From Flavobacteriales bacterium UBA5422 (GTDB taxonomy: Bacteria > Bacteroidota > Bacteroidia > Flavobacteriales_D > Crocinitomicaceae): a stretch of DNA of 14,440 bases. The stretch is taken from contig DHNG01000033.1 of assembly GCA_002409405.1 (NCBI GenBank), positions 113,971 to 128,410 on the forward strand. The letters run 5' to 3'. Each line of letters opens with the position of its first letter. The stretch's first letter is position 1. The notes beneath the pieces were generated by a model that was not told the origin of the DNA, ran no database searches, and was given only the letters and a program-made list of their open reading frames with translations. This document shows positions 6,127 through 14,151 of the stretch, piece after piece. The translations under genes and the position numbers were made by a program.

Positions 6127-7476
6127 ATGCGAGAAGCAAACCTAAAAGAAAATAATCTGTTGAAGCAGGAGGCTGTACGTCAAACCTTTTTCCGCTATGC
6201 CATTCCCAGTGTGATTACCATGCTTTTTTTTGGATTTCAAAATGTCGTAGACGGACTGGTTGTAGGCAATCATGTCGGGTTTGAAGGGCTGGGAGGGCTA
6301 AATATTGTCCTTCCTCTATACAGTATCATAATGGTAATTGCTCTCACGGTAGGAATTGGATCCCAAACACTTGTTAGCAGAGGAATTGGAAAAGGAGATA
6401 TAGCTGCATCACAAACAGCAATGACAACTGTTTTTTTTGCCTTGGCGGGAATAGGTCTTCTCGCGACTCTTCTCCTTTATTTTTTCAGGGAAGAGGTCGT
6501 CACCATGCTAGGCGGTAAGGGAAATCTTTTTCCCCACGCGATGGGTTACTATACGGGATTGATATTGTTCATGATCCCGATCTCTCTTTGTCTTTATTCT
6601 GATTTGATGCTTAAAGGACTTGGACATCCTCTGTTCTCTATGCTCACTATGTCTTTGGCTGTATTATTGAACATTGCTCTTGACTTATTTTTTGTGATCT
6701 GGTTAGACATGGGCACAATGGGTGCCAGCATTGCAACCGGACTGGCTTTCTGCTTTGGACTTTTATTATCGTCCCGGATCACGTTTAGTCCAAAAAGGAA
6801 AATTTCCATGCTTAAAGGTCGATTCTCCTGGCCAGTTTTTAGAAGATCTGTCTATAACGGATCATCGGAAGGAGTATCTGAACTGTCATCAGCCATCGGT
6901 ATCCTCATTATCAACATTGCGATGGTCAATACGGTGGGTGTAGAAGGAGTTGCTGCCTTTACCGCAGTAAACTATGTTAATTTTATGGGAGTTCTGATAT
7001 TTCTGGGAATCTCCGACGGATTAATCCCCGTACTAAGCTATAGTTATGGTGCATCCGATTTTAATCGTGTCAGAGCTATCTTTCGTTTTGCAGCCAGGTC
7101 TAACTTAGTTATCGGTATTTTTGTTTTCACAATCCTTCAACTGTGGGGTAGTGATGTGACAGGTTTGTTTTTTGAGGAAGACACCGACAGTAACGTTCTG
7201 GATCTGTCCTCCAGAGGGATGCAAATTTTCTCATTTGTTTTCCTGGCAAACGGATTAAATATTCTTATCACCAGTCTGTTTACCTCTTTGGGGAAAGCAT
7301 TCAATTCCATTATCATAGCAGTGCTCAGAGGAATGGTCTTTGTAGCGATAGGTGTGGTTTTTCTACCACATTATTTTGGGGTAAGCGGTATATGGCTTTC
7401 CATCCCCATTGCTGAGATACTGACGTTATGTTTTGCCTTAATACTTTTGAATATCGCACTGAAAAAATTGAACTAA
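6127..7476 (+). CDS. MATE-family multidrug efflux transporter
   Basis: A 449-residue integral inner-membrane protein with about twelve hydrophobic segments in two related halves, the usual size for MATE antiporters. The opening TFFRYAIPSVITMLFFGFQN and VVDGLVVGNHVG is the family's first-helix signature (a P in helix 1, then DG.VG). The second half repeats the theme in GSSEGVSELSSAIGILIIN and NVVNFMGVLIFLGISDGL-like residues near 275-300. Overall it looks most like the MepA-type branch. Such pumps export cationic drugs and dyes in exchange for Na+ or H+. It is monocistronic, with no gene in the same direction after it. The substrate is unknown. A second ATG-like start at 6117 is out of frame. 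Confidence 0.92.
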   Translation: MREANLKENNLLKQEAVRQTFFRYAIPSVITMLFFGFQNVVDGLVVGNHVGFEGLGGLNIVLPLYSIIMVIALTVGIGSQTLVSRGIGKGDIAASQTAMTTVFFALAGIGLLATLLLYFFREEVVTMLGGKGNLFPHAMGYYTGLILFMIPISLCLYSDLMLKGLGHPLFSMLTMSLAVLLNIALDLFFVIWLDMGTMGASIATGLAFCFGLLLSSRITFSPKRKISMLKGRFSWPVFRRSVYNGSSEGVSELSSAIGILIINIAMVNTVGVEGVAAFTAVNYVNFMGVLIFLGISDGLIPVLSYSYGASDFNRVRAIFRFAARSNLVIGIFVFTILQLWGSDVTGLFFEEDTDSNVLDLSSRGMQIFSFVFLANGLNILITSLFTSLGKAFNSIIIAVLRGMVFVAIGVVFLPHYFGVSGIWLSIPIAEILTLCFALILLNIALKKLN

Positions 7477-7478
7477 GC

Positions 7479-7571
7479 ATGTTCAAATGTTGTCTTTTTA
7501 AGACCTTAAAACATCGTCAAAATAATGAACTGATTCTTTACTTTGGAGGAAATCTCACCTCATTTGAACAT
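7479..7571. repeat. 11-bp inverted repeat behind the MATE gene
   Basis: atgttcaaatg (7479-7489) and catttgaacat (7561-7571) are perfect reverse complements 71 nt apart, in the gap where the MATE gene and the VOC gene converge. Between them lie two small stems (ttttaa with ttaaaa near 7496-7511, gagg with cctc near 7545-7560). It could form a long branched hairpin that ends both transcripts. No transposon-like target duplication was seen. Confidence 0.45.
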
Positions 7572-7600
7572 TATAAGCATACGAAATCAATGTTGCCCAC

Positions 7601-8068
7601 TCACTCCCCTTCCGGTGCCGAATACGTAACAATATCAATACCGATTCCGTTCGGGTCAACAATGGCAAAATGCCGGTCTCCCCAAGGTTCTTCGCGCAAT
7701 TCAATTTCGATGGGAACATTCTTTTCCCGAAAGGCTGCATACATGCTGTCCACATCATCTACTTCAAGTGTCAGATAGACTCCCTGGTTTTGAAACGGCG
7801 CCTGAAAAATCGGTTGCTGACTCTCATGTCCGGGCAGTAAAAAACTGATTTCAGCTCCATGATCCGGTGTGTGCAACAATAGATAAAATTCATTTTCGAA
7901 TGTGACTCCAAATCCAAGTACTTCTGTATAAAACACTTTAGTCTCCTGTAGTCTTTCCGTAATAATTCCTGCATTTAATTTCATCGTTTTCACTTGTTTT
8001 GAAGGTTGAGAATAACCGTTGACCGCATTTAACAACGCGATTGCCAACAGCAAAGACTTATTTATCAT
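7601..8068 (-). CDS. VOC (glyoxalase/bleomycin-resistance) fold protein, probably exported
   Basis: A 155-residue protein. From residue 30 on, LNAGIITERLQETKVFYTEV, GVYLTLEVDDVDSMYAAF and FAIVDPNGIGIDIV form one complete vicinal-oxygen-chelate domain of beta-alpha-beta-beta-beta repeats. Residues 1-20 look like a signal peptide (NKSLLLAIALLNAVNGYSQ), unusual for this family. Alternatively, translation starts at Met29, giving a normal cytoplasmic protein of 127 residues. A good -7 box at 8094-8101 lies ahead of the long start and supports that start. Metal ligands cannot be assigned with certainty, so glyoxalase activity is not claimed. It lies 73 nt behind the AraC gene on the same strand, so the regulator may control it. 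Confidence 0.8.
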   Translation of the reverse strand: MINKSLLLAIALLNAVNGYSQPSKQVKTMKLNAGIITERLQETKVFYTEVLGFGVTFENEFYLLLHTPDHGAEISFLLPGHESQQPIFQAPFQNQGVYLTLEVDDVDSMYAAFREKNVPIEIELREEPWGDRHFAIVDPNGIGIDIVTYSAPEGE

Positions 8069-8093
8069 GGTGATTCATCGTTATTTCCGGGAA

Positions 8094-8101
8094 CAAAGGT
8101 A
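8094..8101 (-). promoter_or_regulatory. -7 promoter element for the VOC gene
   Basis: On the minus strand the octamer is TACCTTTG, an exact match to the Bacteroidota TAnnTTTG consensus, 25 nt before the ATG at 8068. A TTTG lies further upstream at a longer than usual distance (26 nt), next to the palindrome ttgtacaa (8123-8130). This suggests a promoter separate from the AraC gene. Confidence 0.4.
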
Positions 8102-8141
8102 GTCTACGGAATTACGACTGTATTGTACAAATCGGACAAGA

Positions 8142-8957
8142 TCACCGTTCAGGGACTTTCCCGGGTGTTGTTCCATAAAATGTTCTGAATTCTTTGATAA
8201 AATGCGCCTGATCGTAGTAGCCGGCATCAAAAAACTCGTTGCTTTCCATCACAGGGTGCCCGGAAGAACCGTTCACTATGGTGCGTTGAAAACGAATGAC
8301 TTTGGAAAATGTTTTGGGAGTGGTGCCGATGTAATAATCAAACAGACGCCGCAGCTGCCGCGAACTGATTCCTGTAGCCAGTTCTTTTTCGATCGCTATG
8401 TTACCTGAATGATTTAGAATCAATGCAATTGCTCTGTATAAGCGATTGTCTTCATCGAACGTTGTCGTTGTTACACATTCAATAAAATAGGAATTGAACA
8501 AGGTACTCATTTCAACGGGTGTAAGCTGCTTGTGAAAGTGATCCGACAGAAATACAGCGACTTCAGGAAGAATGGTATGTAAATCCACAAACCGATTGCT
8601 TAATGTCCGTGCGTTCACCCGGAAGAGTTGCGGAAACATGGTCGGAAAAAAACGTATTCCCACATAGTTGAACTGTTTACCAAGTGAAAATTCTGTAAAA
8701 CTGTCGCAGAATCCCATCACGTAGCTTTCCTTCGGGTCGTTCAAATCGAAATAGATATCAATGCATCCGTCGGCAACAACGTGGTAGTTGAATGGATCCG
8801 GAAGTTCACTGGTTGTTTGAAGCTGCCAGTAACAGTAGATACTATTCTGAAGACGTTCATCCGGCAGCCATTCCGTATAGCTTACGTGTTGATCCGACGC
8901 ATATACTGTTGGTTGGACGGGAGTATATAAGTGTTGTATGTCGGACAAGGATTTCAT
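8142..8957 (-). CDS. AraC-family transcriptional regulator
   Basis: A 271-residue DNA-binding regulator. The N-terminal 150 residues (YTEWLPDERLQNSIYCYWQ, VADGCIDIYFDL, YVGIRFFPTMF) match the ligand- or partner-binding domain often paired with AraC modules in Bacteroidota (DUF6597-like). The C-terminal part, from about 170, carries two helix-turn-helix motifs: ISSRQLRRLFDYYIGTTPKTF, and the family signature around FDAGYYDQAHFIKEFRTFYG ending in TTPGKV. It is cytoplasmic. The gene starts 25 nt after the lipoprotein stop and precedes the VOC gene, so either neighbour may be its target. The ligand is unknown. Confidence 0.92.
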   Translation of the reverse strand: MKSLSDIQHLYTPVQPTVYASDQHVSYTEWLPDERLQNSIYCYWQLQTTSELPDPFNYHVVADGCIDIYFDLNDPKESYVMGFCDSFTEFSLGKQFNYVGIRFFPTMFPQLFRVNARTLSNRFVDLHTILPEVAVFLSDHFHKQLTPVEMSTLFNSYFIECVTTTTFDEDNRLYRAIALILNHSGNIAIEKELATGISSRQLRRLFDYYIGTTPKTFSKVIRFQRTIVNGSSGHPVMESNEFFDAGYYDQAHFIKEFRTFYGTTPGKVPER

Positions 8958-8982
8958 TTCTCAAACAAAAAATGTCAAAATT

Positions 8983-9522
8983 TCAGCCTTGAAAATCACC
9001 ACAATCATGTTCCTTAAATTTGTGTAATTTCTTTGCCGGTGTATAATAAGTTGAAATCCGTTTATTGTCAAGCAATAACTTCTCTCCTGTTACTTTTAAT
9101 TCATATACCGACGAACCGTCAATTTTTGTCAGTGTAAAAGTGTAGCTTCCTGACTGTATGCGGATCCCTTGTTCAATTGCTGTATAAGTGATGTTGGCTA
9201 TCTGATACTGATTTTCATCGTCACACACATTGATAAACGTAAGTTTTTGCTGTGACAACTCTATCCTGGCTAAATCACAAGCATAGCAATTACCGGAAAA
9301 TTCAATCCCATACTTTTCATAACTGTTCCGTGCTGTCGAATCGACAATTTCCAGGGGAACAAGCTGTTCATAATCACTCAGATCAACACTATTTTTTTGC
9401 TGTACGTCAGTCGTTTCATTTGTAATTTCCGCAGATACATCATCTTGATTTATCAAGGGTGCTTCCGTACATCCTGTGAGAATCAGCACAATCAGCATAC
9501 AATATATTAAATGATTTTTCAT
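8983..9522 (-). CDS. Cysteine-containing lipoprotein of unknown function
   Basis: A 179-residue protein whose signal MKNHLIYCMLIVLILTG ends in the lipobox L-T-G-C18, so it is attached to the membrane by lipidated Cys18. A flexible acidic and Thr/Asn-rich linker (19-60) is followed by a small beta-rich domain with Cys79-x2-Cys82 (GNCYACDL), Cys100 (NVCDDE) and Cys174 (HDCGDF), which could pair as two disulfides in the periplasm. The frame runs open 23 codons further upstream to 9591, but those codons lack protein character and the signal peptide fixes the start at 9522. I do not recognise a family. It lies 88 nt after the glycosyltransferase stop and 25 nt before the AraC gene, so it may share a transcript with AraC. 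Confidence 0.72.
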   Translation of the reverse strand: MKNHLIYCMLIVLILTGCTEAPLINQDDVSAEITNETTDVQQKNSVDLSDYEQLVPLEIVDSTARNSYEKYGIEFSGNCYACDLARIELSQQKLTFINVCDDENQYQIANITYTAIEQGIRIQSGSYTFTLTKIDGSSVYELKVTGEKLLLDNKRISTYYTPAKKLHKFKEHDCGDFQG

Positions 9523-9610
9523 GACTTGTATTGGTTTGTTGTATGAATTACCGAAATTAACTAAAATCGGAACAATTCGTGTATATCTCACTCCTTTTTC
9601 AAGAGCATAT

Positions 9611-10936
9611 TTACAGGCCCTTTACAATCTCTGCCAGTTTTTTTACCTGTATTTTCCGGGAATAGTTTTCCACTCCGGTCGAATGGCATTCTATTTTTCC
9701 TTTTTCGCTGAATTCCCGATGCAAGTCATTTAGTAGTTGCTTTAAGTGGACCGCATTATCTGCAATCACTCCTGAATTTGTTTCCCTGATCAAGTCTACC
9801 TGCAACTGTTTACTCATTCCTTCCACTTCACTAATGGTATAATGTTCTTCCTTCAGCTTTAGGGCTTGTTCATCATTGGCGTAGCACAACAAGATTTTGC
9901 GTTTGGTTCCTATGTAATCAAAGATTTTCGTCCCCATGAACGAGTAATAGTTGAACAACAGCATCACATTTTCACCCGCCAGCCGCTGTAATAAATCCAT
10001 ATTGGGCATTTTCGGGAAAATGCCAACGGATTCTTGAGTAACAACCGGTAAATGCTTGAGGTATTCCTGCACTTCCGACGGATTATTAATCCCGTAAAAA
10101 TTTAATTGCACCTGCCCTGCTCCTTTCTCTTCGGCAAAATCAGAAAAGACATCCAAAAAGCTTTTCCAGGGATGCCATTCGTAGATCGTGCCGACAAATG
10201 AGATCGTTAACCGATTGGTCGATTGAGGTAATTCCGCAATGGTATCAATCACTTCCGGATCATAGCCATTGGGCAGAATGTGGACATTTCTGGACGGAAA
10301 ATATTCGTGTAGTTTGTGTTCAATGAATTCAGAGACAGTGATGATTGAACTAGATGTTGAAACAATTTTTTTTTCTAGTTTTTTGTTCCACACATAAAAC
10401 AATCTGTTGATCTGAAAATCTTTGTCCTGGCTCCAGGGATCTCTGTAATCAGCAATCCAGGGCACATTGAATTCCCGGCTCAATTTCTTGGCATAAAAAA
10501 AGAGAACAAATGGATCCGCGGTCGTAATGATCACATCAACCGGGTTGGTTTTCATGTATCTTTTCGCTTCTCTGTACAGTTCTTTCTTTGGTCCGGCAAT
10601 CCATAAAAACTGTTTGATTTCGCCAAAAGCGGTCAGTGCTTTTCGAAGCAATCTGTACTTGTTTTTCCCATGTTTGAGCAACAATCGATTACTCCATGTA
10701 GGCCGGTAAGGAGTGTACAAAATTGTTCCATAGGATGAGTGCTCTACACGGGTTTTCTTTTCGGATCCGGGAGCGACATAATCCAGTCCATTTCCATAGT
10801 TATTTGACCATTGCCTGGTAATCACAACCGGTTCCACTCCGTATTCCTTCAAATATTTAAACCAATTATATGGCCGAAGCCCTCCAACCGAAATGTAAGG
10901 AGGAAAATCGTATGCCAGAATAAGGAGGTGTTTCAT
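9611..10936 (-). CDS. GT4-like glycosyltransferase
   Basis: A 441-residue GT-B fold sugar transferase. The N-terminal half opens with LLILAYDFPPYISVGGLRPY, a start common in bacterial GT4-type enzymes, and includes VDVIITTADPF and WIADYRDPWSQD. The C-terminal half has PNGYDPEV (223-230), TISFVGTIYEWHPW (244-257) and MGTKIFDYIGTKRKIL (334-349), the last standing in for the nucleotide-sugar site. The classic E-x7-E motif is not obvious, so the donor is unclear. It would act at the cytoplasmic face, extending a lipid-linked or peptide-linked glycan. It is separated from the upstream glycosyltransferase by 193 nt, unlike the near-zero spacing of the other genes, so it may have its own promoter. 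Confidence 0.87.
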   Translation of the reverse strand: MKHLLILAYDFPPYISVGGLRPYNWFKYLKEYGVEPVVITRQWSNNYGNGLDYVAPGSEKKTRVEHSSYGTILYTPYRPTWSNRLLLKHGKNKYRLLRKALTAFGEIKQFLWIAGPKKELYREAKRYMKTNPVDVIITTADPFVLFFYAKKLSREFNVPWIADYRDPWSQDKDFQINRLFYVWNKKLEKKIVSTSSSIITVSEFIEHKLHEYFPSRNVHILPNGYDPEVIDTIAELPQSTNRLTISFVGTIYEWHPWKSFLDVFSDFAEEKGAGQVQLNFYGINNPSEVQEYLKHLPVVTQESVGIFPKMPNMDLLQRLAGENVMLLFNYYSFMGTKIFDYIGTKRKILLCYANDEQALKLKEEHYTISEVEGMSKQLQVDLIRETNSGVIADNAVHLKQLLNDLHREFSEKGKIECHSTGVENYSRKIQVKKLAEIVKGL

Positions 10937-10945
10937 TTCAGCCTG

Positions 10946-11125
10946 CTATTGGTTACCTTCAAAAAATCCGTTCAGTGCGAATCTACCCGTTACATACATT
11001 CCTTGAGAAGTACTGTATGTTGGTACAGACATGTTCCATGTGCTTCTTTCCATGTGAAATAACTGTGACATAGGTAGCGTTTCGCGTGTAAAGGTAATAA
11101 ATAGAATAAAACCCGATGCGTGCAT
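10946..11125 (-). CDS. Possible 59-residue ORF between the two GT4 genes
   Basis: An open frame from ATG (11123-11125, 4 nt after the upstream glycosyltransferase stop) to TAG (10946-10948), reading MHASGFILFITFTRE then a Thr/Ser/Tyr-rich part ending YVTGRFALNGFFEGNQ. It fills the only large gap in the cluster and stops 9 nt before the next gene. The start has no clear ribosome site. A TACCTTTA box inside it suggests the gap may instead be a promoter and leader. It could be a small membrane peptide or no gene at all. Confidence 0.2.
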   Translation of the reverse strand: MHASGFILFITFTRETLPMSQLFHMERSTWNMSVPTYSTSQGMYVTGRFALNGFFEGNQ

Positions 11126-11129
11126 CTAT

Positions 11130-12269
11130 TTAATTTAGACAATCTGTATAAATATCTGCTAATTTACCATAGATCACCGGCTCTGAAAATTTACGGTGGC
11201 ATCGTTCACGGATTGTTTCCGGTGGGTCATACTGTCCGTTTAAAACGGCTGTTATTTTGGATGTAAACAGTTCAACGGAATCTCCTTCTACAATAAATCC
11301 GTCTCCTGGCTCTACAATGTCCCGGACGCCTCCTGAATCAGATACAACAACAGGTACTCCCAGTGCCAATGCCTCTGCAATGGTCAATCCGAATGTTTCC
11401 AATCTGGATGCGGAAAGTAAAACAGCTGCTTCGGCAATCGCCTCTACAACTTCCTTCCGATCCAATCGTCTTCCTGTTTCCAGGTTATCAATACCGGCTG
11501 ATAGCTCTTTAAAAGCAACCGAATCAAATCCGTTCCCTCTGAAAATAAGCCGGTAACCGTGATCCGGATGTTGTTGCTGGTACAATTTCCAGGATTCCAG
11601 TATAAATGCATGGTTTTTTCGTTCAATAAAATCACCTATCACCAATACCGTTTGCTTCTTCTCAGAAAATCCCTTCTCAAAAAAAGATGCTTCCACAACG
11701 TTGTGTACAATAGAAAGTTTATCAGAAATACTGTCCTTATAGGTCAATGAATGTTCTTTTGCAAACCTGCTTACAAATAAAACCTTATTGGCTGTTTGTA
11801 GTAATTGTTCGATTCCGGAAATATCCACCTGGTCAAACTGTCCCGGAGCGTAAATCAACCCGGAAGTATGTTCAGTGTGTACCAATGGTCGTGAATAGAC
11901 ATGTGCCAGATAAGGAGCTACAATTCCTGCCGTCAACAGGGAATGGGAATGAATGAGATCAAATTCCAGGCGATGTTGTTTCAACACCCGTACAACTTTC
12001 TTTTCCAGTGTCCGGTAATAAAATGCTTTCAACTTGGGTATGTAGACATTCACATTCACTTCGTAGACATTCACCCCTTCCATATGATACATGCGATCTT
12101 TCAGAATCCTCCCGCGGTATGTATCTTTTATTGTTCCGTTCAGATTTGGTTTGATCACCGTGACTACATGCCCGTTTTTTTGCAGCATCCGCACCTGTTC
12201 ATGCACAAAACTTCCTGTTGTTCGATCCTCCGGGGAAGGATACCAACTACTGATGACCACTATCTTCAT
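11130..12269 (-). CDS. Family GT4 glycosyltransferase
   Basis: A 379-residue GT-B enzyme with both halves complete. N-terminal domain: VVISSWYPSPEDRTTGSFVH (4-23) gives the glycine-loop start, then DLIHSHSLLTAGIVAPYLA (104-122) and VHTEHTSGL. C-terminal domain: LVIGDFIERKNHAFILESW (209-227), FRGNG (243-247), and the E-x7-E motif at Glu291 and Glu299 in ETFGLTIAEALALGVPVVVS, followed by DSGGVRDIVEPGDGFIVE, the donor phosphate-binding region. It retains the sugar configuration (GT4 family). It starts 1 nt after the GT2 stop, so the two are translationally coupled and likely add consecutive sugars. The sugar is not predictable from sequence. Confidence 0.93.
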   Translation of the reverse strand: MKIVVISSWYPSPEDRTTGSFVHEQVRMLQKNGHVVTVIKPNLNGTIKDTYRGRILKDRMYHMEGVNVYEVNVNVYIPKLKAFYYRTLEKKVVRVLKQHRLEFDLIHSHSLLTAGIVAPYLAHVYSRPLVHTEHTSGLIYAPGQFDQVDISGIEQLLQTANKVLFVSRFAKEHSLTYKDSISDKLSIVHNVVEASFFEKGFSEKKQTVLVIGDFIERKNHAFILESWKLYQQQHPDHGYRLIFRGNGFDSVAFKELSAGIDNLETGRRLDRKEVVEAIAEAAVLLSASRLETFGLTIAEALALGVPVVVSDSGGVRDIVEPGDGFIVEGDSVELFTSKITAVLNGQYDPPETIRERCHRKFSEPVIYGKLADIYTDCLN

Positions 12270-12270
12270 G

Positions 12271-13164
12271 TTATCGGAAATAAATATTAACTGTTTTTCC
12301 TGCCATCACTTTCAGCCATGTCTTGACATGATACCCGATTTTTCGCTGGTATAATCGAGACTCCGTAAGTAATTGCAGAGCGACGCCATACTGTTTGTTC
12401 ATACGTGCCTGGTATATGTACATCTGATACTTTGAAAAGATATATGCATTCAGCAACTGTTCATAGTCTTTCAGGGGGAAGAGGTCCGGATAGTTTAACA
12501 GGTCTGACACGGCATCCCGGTAACGGTACGCATCTTTTATTTCCACGGAGTGAAAAGTCTTAAAAACAGAAGATTCCTGGTGTACAGCAACTCTGATACA
12601 AGCTGCAGGAACAACCAATACGGGAAATTGCTGCAGAATCCGCAGCCATACATGTGTATCTTCCCACAGTGTAAATCGTGTATCGAAGCGGTTGTCAATA
12701 AAACAATCCCGGTGCGCGCATTGTGAAACAGGAATAACGGATTTTGTACTCAAAAGCTCCGTTGCGGTTGCTCCCGTCCACAGCGATGTATTTCGGACAT
12801 TCTCTTCGTACACCAATGTTGTTCCGAATACAGCTACAGGCTCCCCGTGTTGATGAATGAAATCATGCAGAACAGCTAAAGTATCCGGTTGAAGGACATC
12901 GTCACTGTCCAGGAAAAGAATGTACGTGCCTGAGGCATGTGTTATTCCATTATTTCTCGCTGCGCTTCGTTCTGCATTCTCCTGATAAACATACTTGATT
13001 CTCGCATCTGAAAAACGTTCCACACATGTCTTTGTGTCATCGGTAGAACCATCATCCACAACAATCAGTTCCCAGTCCTCAAACGATTGTTCTACGACAC
13101 TGCTAATTGATTTCGAAAGAAATGCAGCTCTGTTGTATGTCGGTATGATTACGGAGAAAAACAT
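12271..13164 (-). CDS. Family GT2 glycosyltransferase
   Basis: A 297-residue GT-A enzyme. SVIIPTYNRAAFLSKSISSV (4-23) and ELIVVDDGSTDDT (32-44) are the nucleotide-binding start. NAERSAARNNGITHASGTYI leads to the metal-binding DxD in FLDSDD (84-89). The acceptor part has the WEDTHVWLRI motif (167-176), whose ED holds the likely catalytic base. The final 90 residues are helical and basic, as in many soluble bacterial GT2 enzymes. It transfers a sugar with inversion onto a glycan on the cytoplasmic side. It lies 10 nt after the FkbM gene and 1 nt before the GT4 gene, so it belongs to one operon. Confidence 0.94.
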   Translation of the reverse strand: MFFSVIIPTYNRAAFLSKSISSVVEQSFEDWELIVVDDGSTDDTKTCVERFSDARIKYVYQENAERSAARNNGITHASGTYILFLDSDDVLQPDTLAVLHDFIHQHGEPVAVFGTTLVYEENVRNTSLWTGATATELLSTKSVIPVSQCAHRDCFIDNRFDTRFTLWEDTHVWLRILQQFPVLVVPAACIRVAVHQESSVFKTFHSVEIKDAYRYRDAVSDLLNYPDLFPLKDYEQLLNAYIFSKYQMYIYQARMNKQYGVALQLLTESRLYQRKIGYHVKTWLKVMAGKTVNIYFR

Positions 13165-13174
13165 GTGCTACTGA

Positions 13175-14113
13175 TTACGGATACATTAAAGGTTTCAATT
13201 GCTCTGCTTTTGTGGAATGGCAAGCAAAATAGTTCCAGTCGTAGTTTCCTTTTCCTGTCAATTTTTCAACGCGCCGCATCTTGTAATTTCCATCTGTTGT
13301 GACGAACTCATACAATTCATAGCCGGGTAATTCGTTCATAATTACGTTGATTTTACTGACAACTTCTTCTGTCAATACTTCAAATAACAAATAAGGATGT
13401 TCTTTCCGGATCGTTTGCACCATTCCTTCCAGTACTTCCGCTTCATACAGTTCGACATCAATCTTTATAAAATCAACTTTTTCAAGAACTGATTGAGAAT
13501 AGTATGCGTCAAATGTTGTAATTGCTACCTCATATTCATCCATTTCTACATGGGCATTTGGATTCTCTTTCAACATTTTTGAGGACAAAGATGCATTCGT
13601 TTGATTTTCATCACAGGTATCATAAAAGAGTGCACTTCCAACCGAATTGGACAATGCGATGTTCTCCAGAGTAATGCTATACTGATTGAGTTCCACATTT
13701 GATTTCAATTTGGAAAAGGTCTTTCTGGAAGGTTCAAATGCAACAATCGTCAGTTTGGGATTTAGCGCATAGGAAAAAAGGCTGTACACTCCCGTATTTG
13801 CACCAACATCCACAACAGATGTAATTCCTGATTTTATCAATTGTTCAAATAACCAGATTGATTCCGGTTCCAGTGATCGGTAGATGCCTTTCCAGTAAAT
13901 CTCATTTTCAACAGTTCCTCCGCTTGCTTGCATGTAAAAATGTGTATCGCGCAGTTGAACTTCCAATTTTCCTTCAAAACGCAAATCTTTATAAAACTTC
14001 GTATACGGAAGCCCTGATTTTTTCCAGGTATTGAACACGTTTCCCCTCAATCGGACGGGAAGCGCATTAAATGCGTGAATTATCGTTTTATAAATCTGGC
14101 TTTTAACGTTCAT
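13175..14113 (-). CDS. FkbM-family SAM-dependent methyltransferase
   Basis: A 312-residue methyltransferase. The SAM site is VVDVGANTGVYSLFSYAL (100-117), with FEPSRKTFSKLKSNVELN (126-143) as the adenosine-binding acidic loop. The family block DFIKIDVELYEAEVLEGM (214-231) and HPYLLFEV (239-246) completes the FkbM fold. In FkbM and its relatives the substrate is a hydroxyl of a sugar or polyketide. Next to three glycosyltransferases the likely target is a sugar in the glycan, giving an O-methylated residue that may cap the chain. A tail of about 45 residues after the core is not recognised. It lies 38 nt from the upstream partial gene. Confidence 0.92.
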   Translation of the reverse strand: MNVKSQIYKTIIHAFNALPVRLRGNVFNTWKKSGLPYTKFYKDLRFEGKLEVQLRDTHFYMQASGGTVENEIYWKGIYRSLEPESIWLFEQLIKSGITSVVDVGANTGVYSLFSYALNPKLTIVAFEPSRKTFSKLKSNVELNQYSITLENIALSNSVGSALFYDTCDENQTNASLSSKMLKENPNAHVEMDEYEVAITTFDAYYSQSVLEKVDFIKIDVELYEAEVLEGMVQTIRKEHPYLLFEVLTEEVVSKINVIMNELPGYELYEFVTTDGNYKMRRVEKLTGKGNYDWNYFACHSTKAEQLKPLMYP

Positions 14114-14151
14114 TTGTTATCGGGGATCACATCGCTTTTGACTTACAGTAA

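Noticed and set aside
7428..7778. 116-codon plus-strand frame after the MATE gene
   Set aside because: It overlaps the end of the MATE gene and is antisense to the VOC domain, with no start signal and Ser/Thr-rich shadow composition.
9523..9591. N-terminal extension of the Cys lipoprotein to an ATG at 9591
   Set aside because: It would place 23 polar residues before an obvious lipoprotein signal peptide, which would block the signal; the ATG at 9520-9522 fits.
11901..12290. 129-codon plus-strand frame over the GT4/GT2 junction
   Set aside because: It lies antisense to two clear glycosyltransferases and its His/Cys/Phe-rich translation is typical of a shadow frame.
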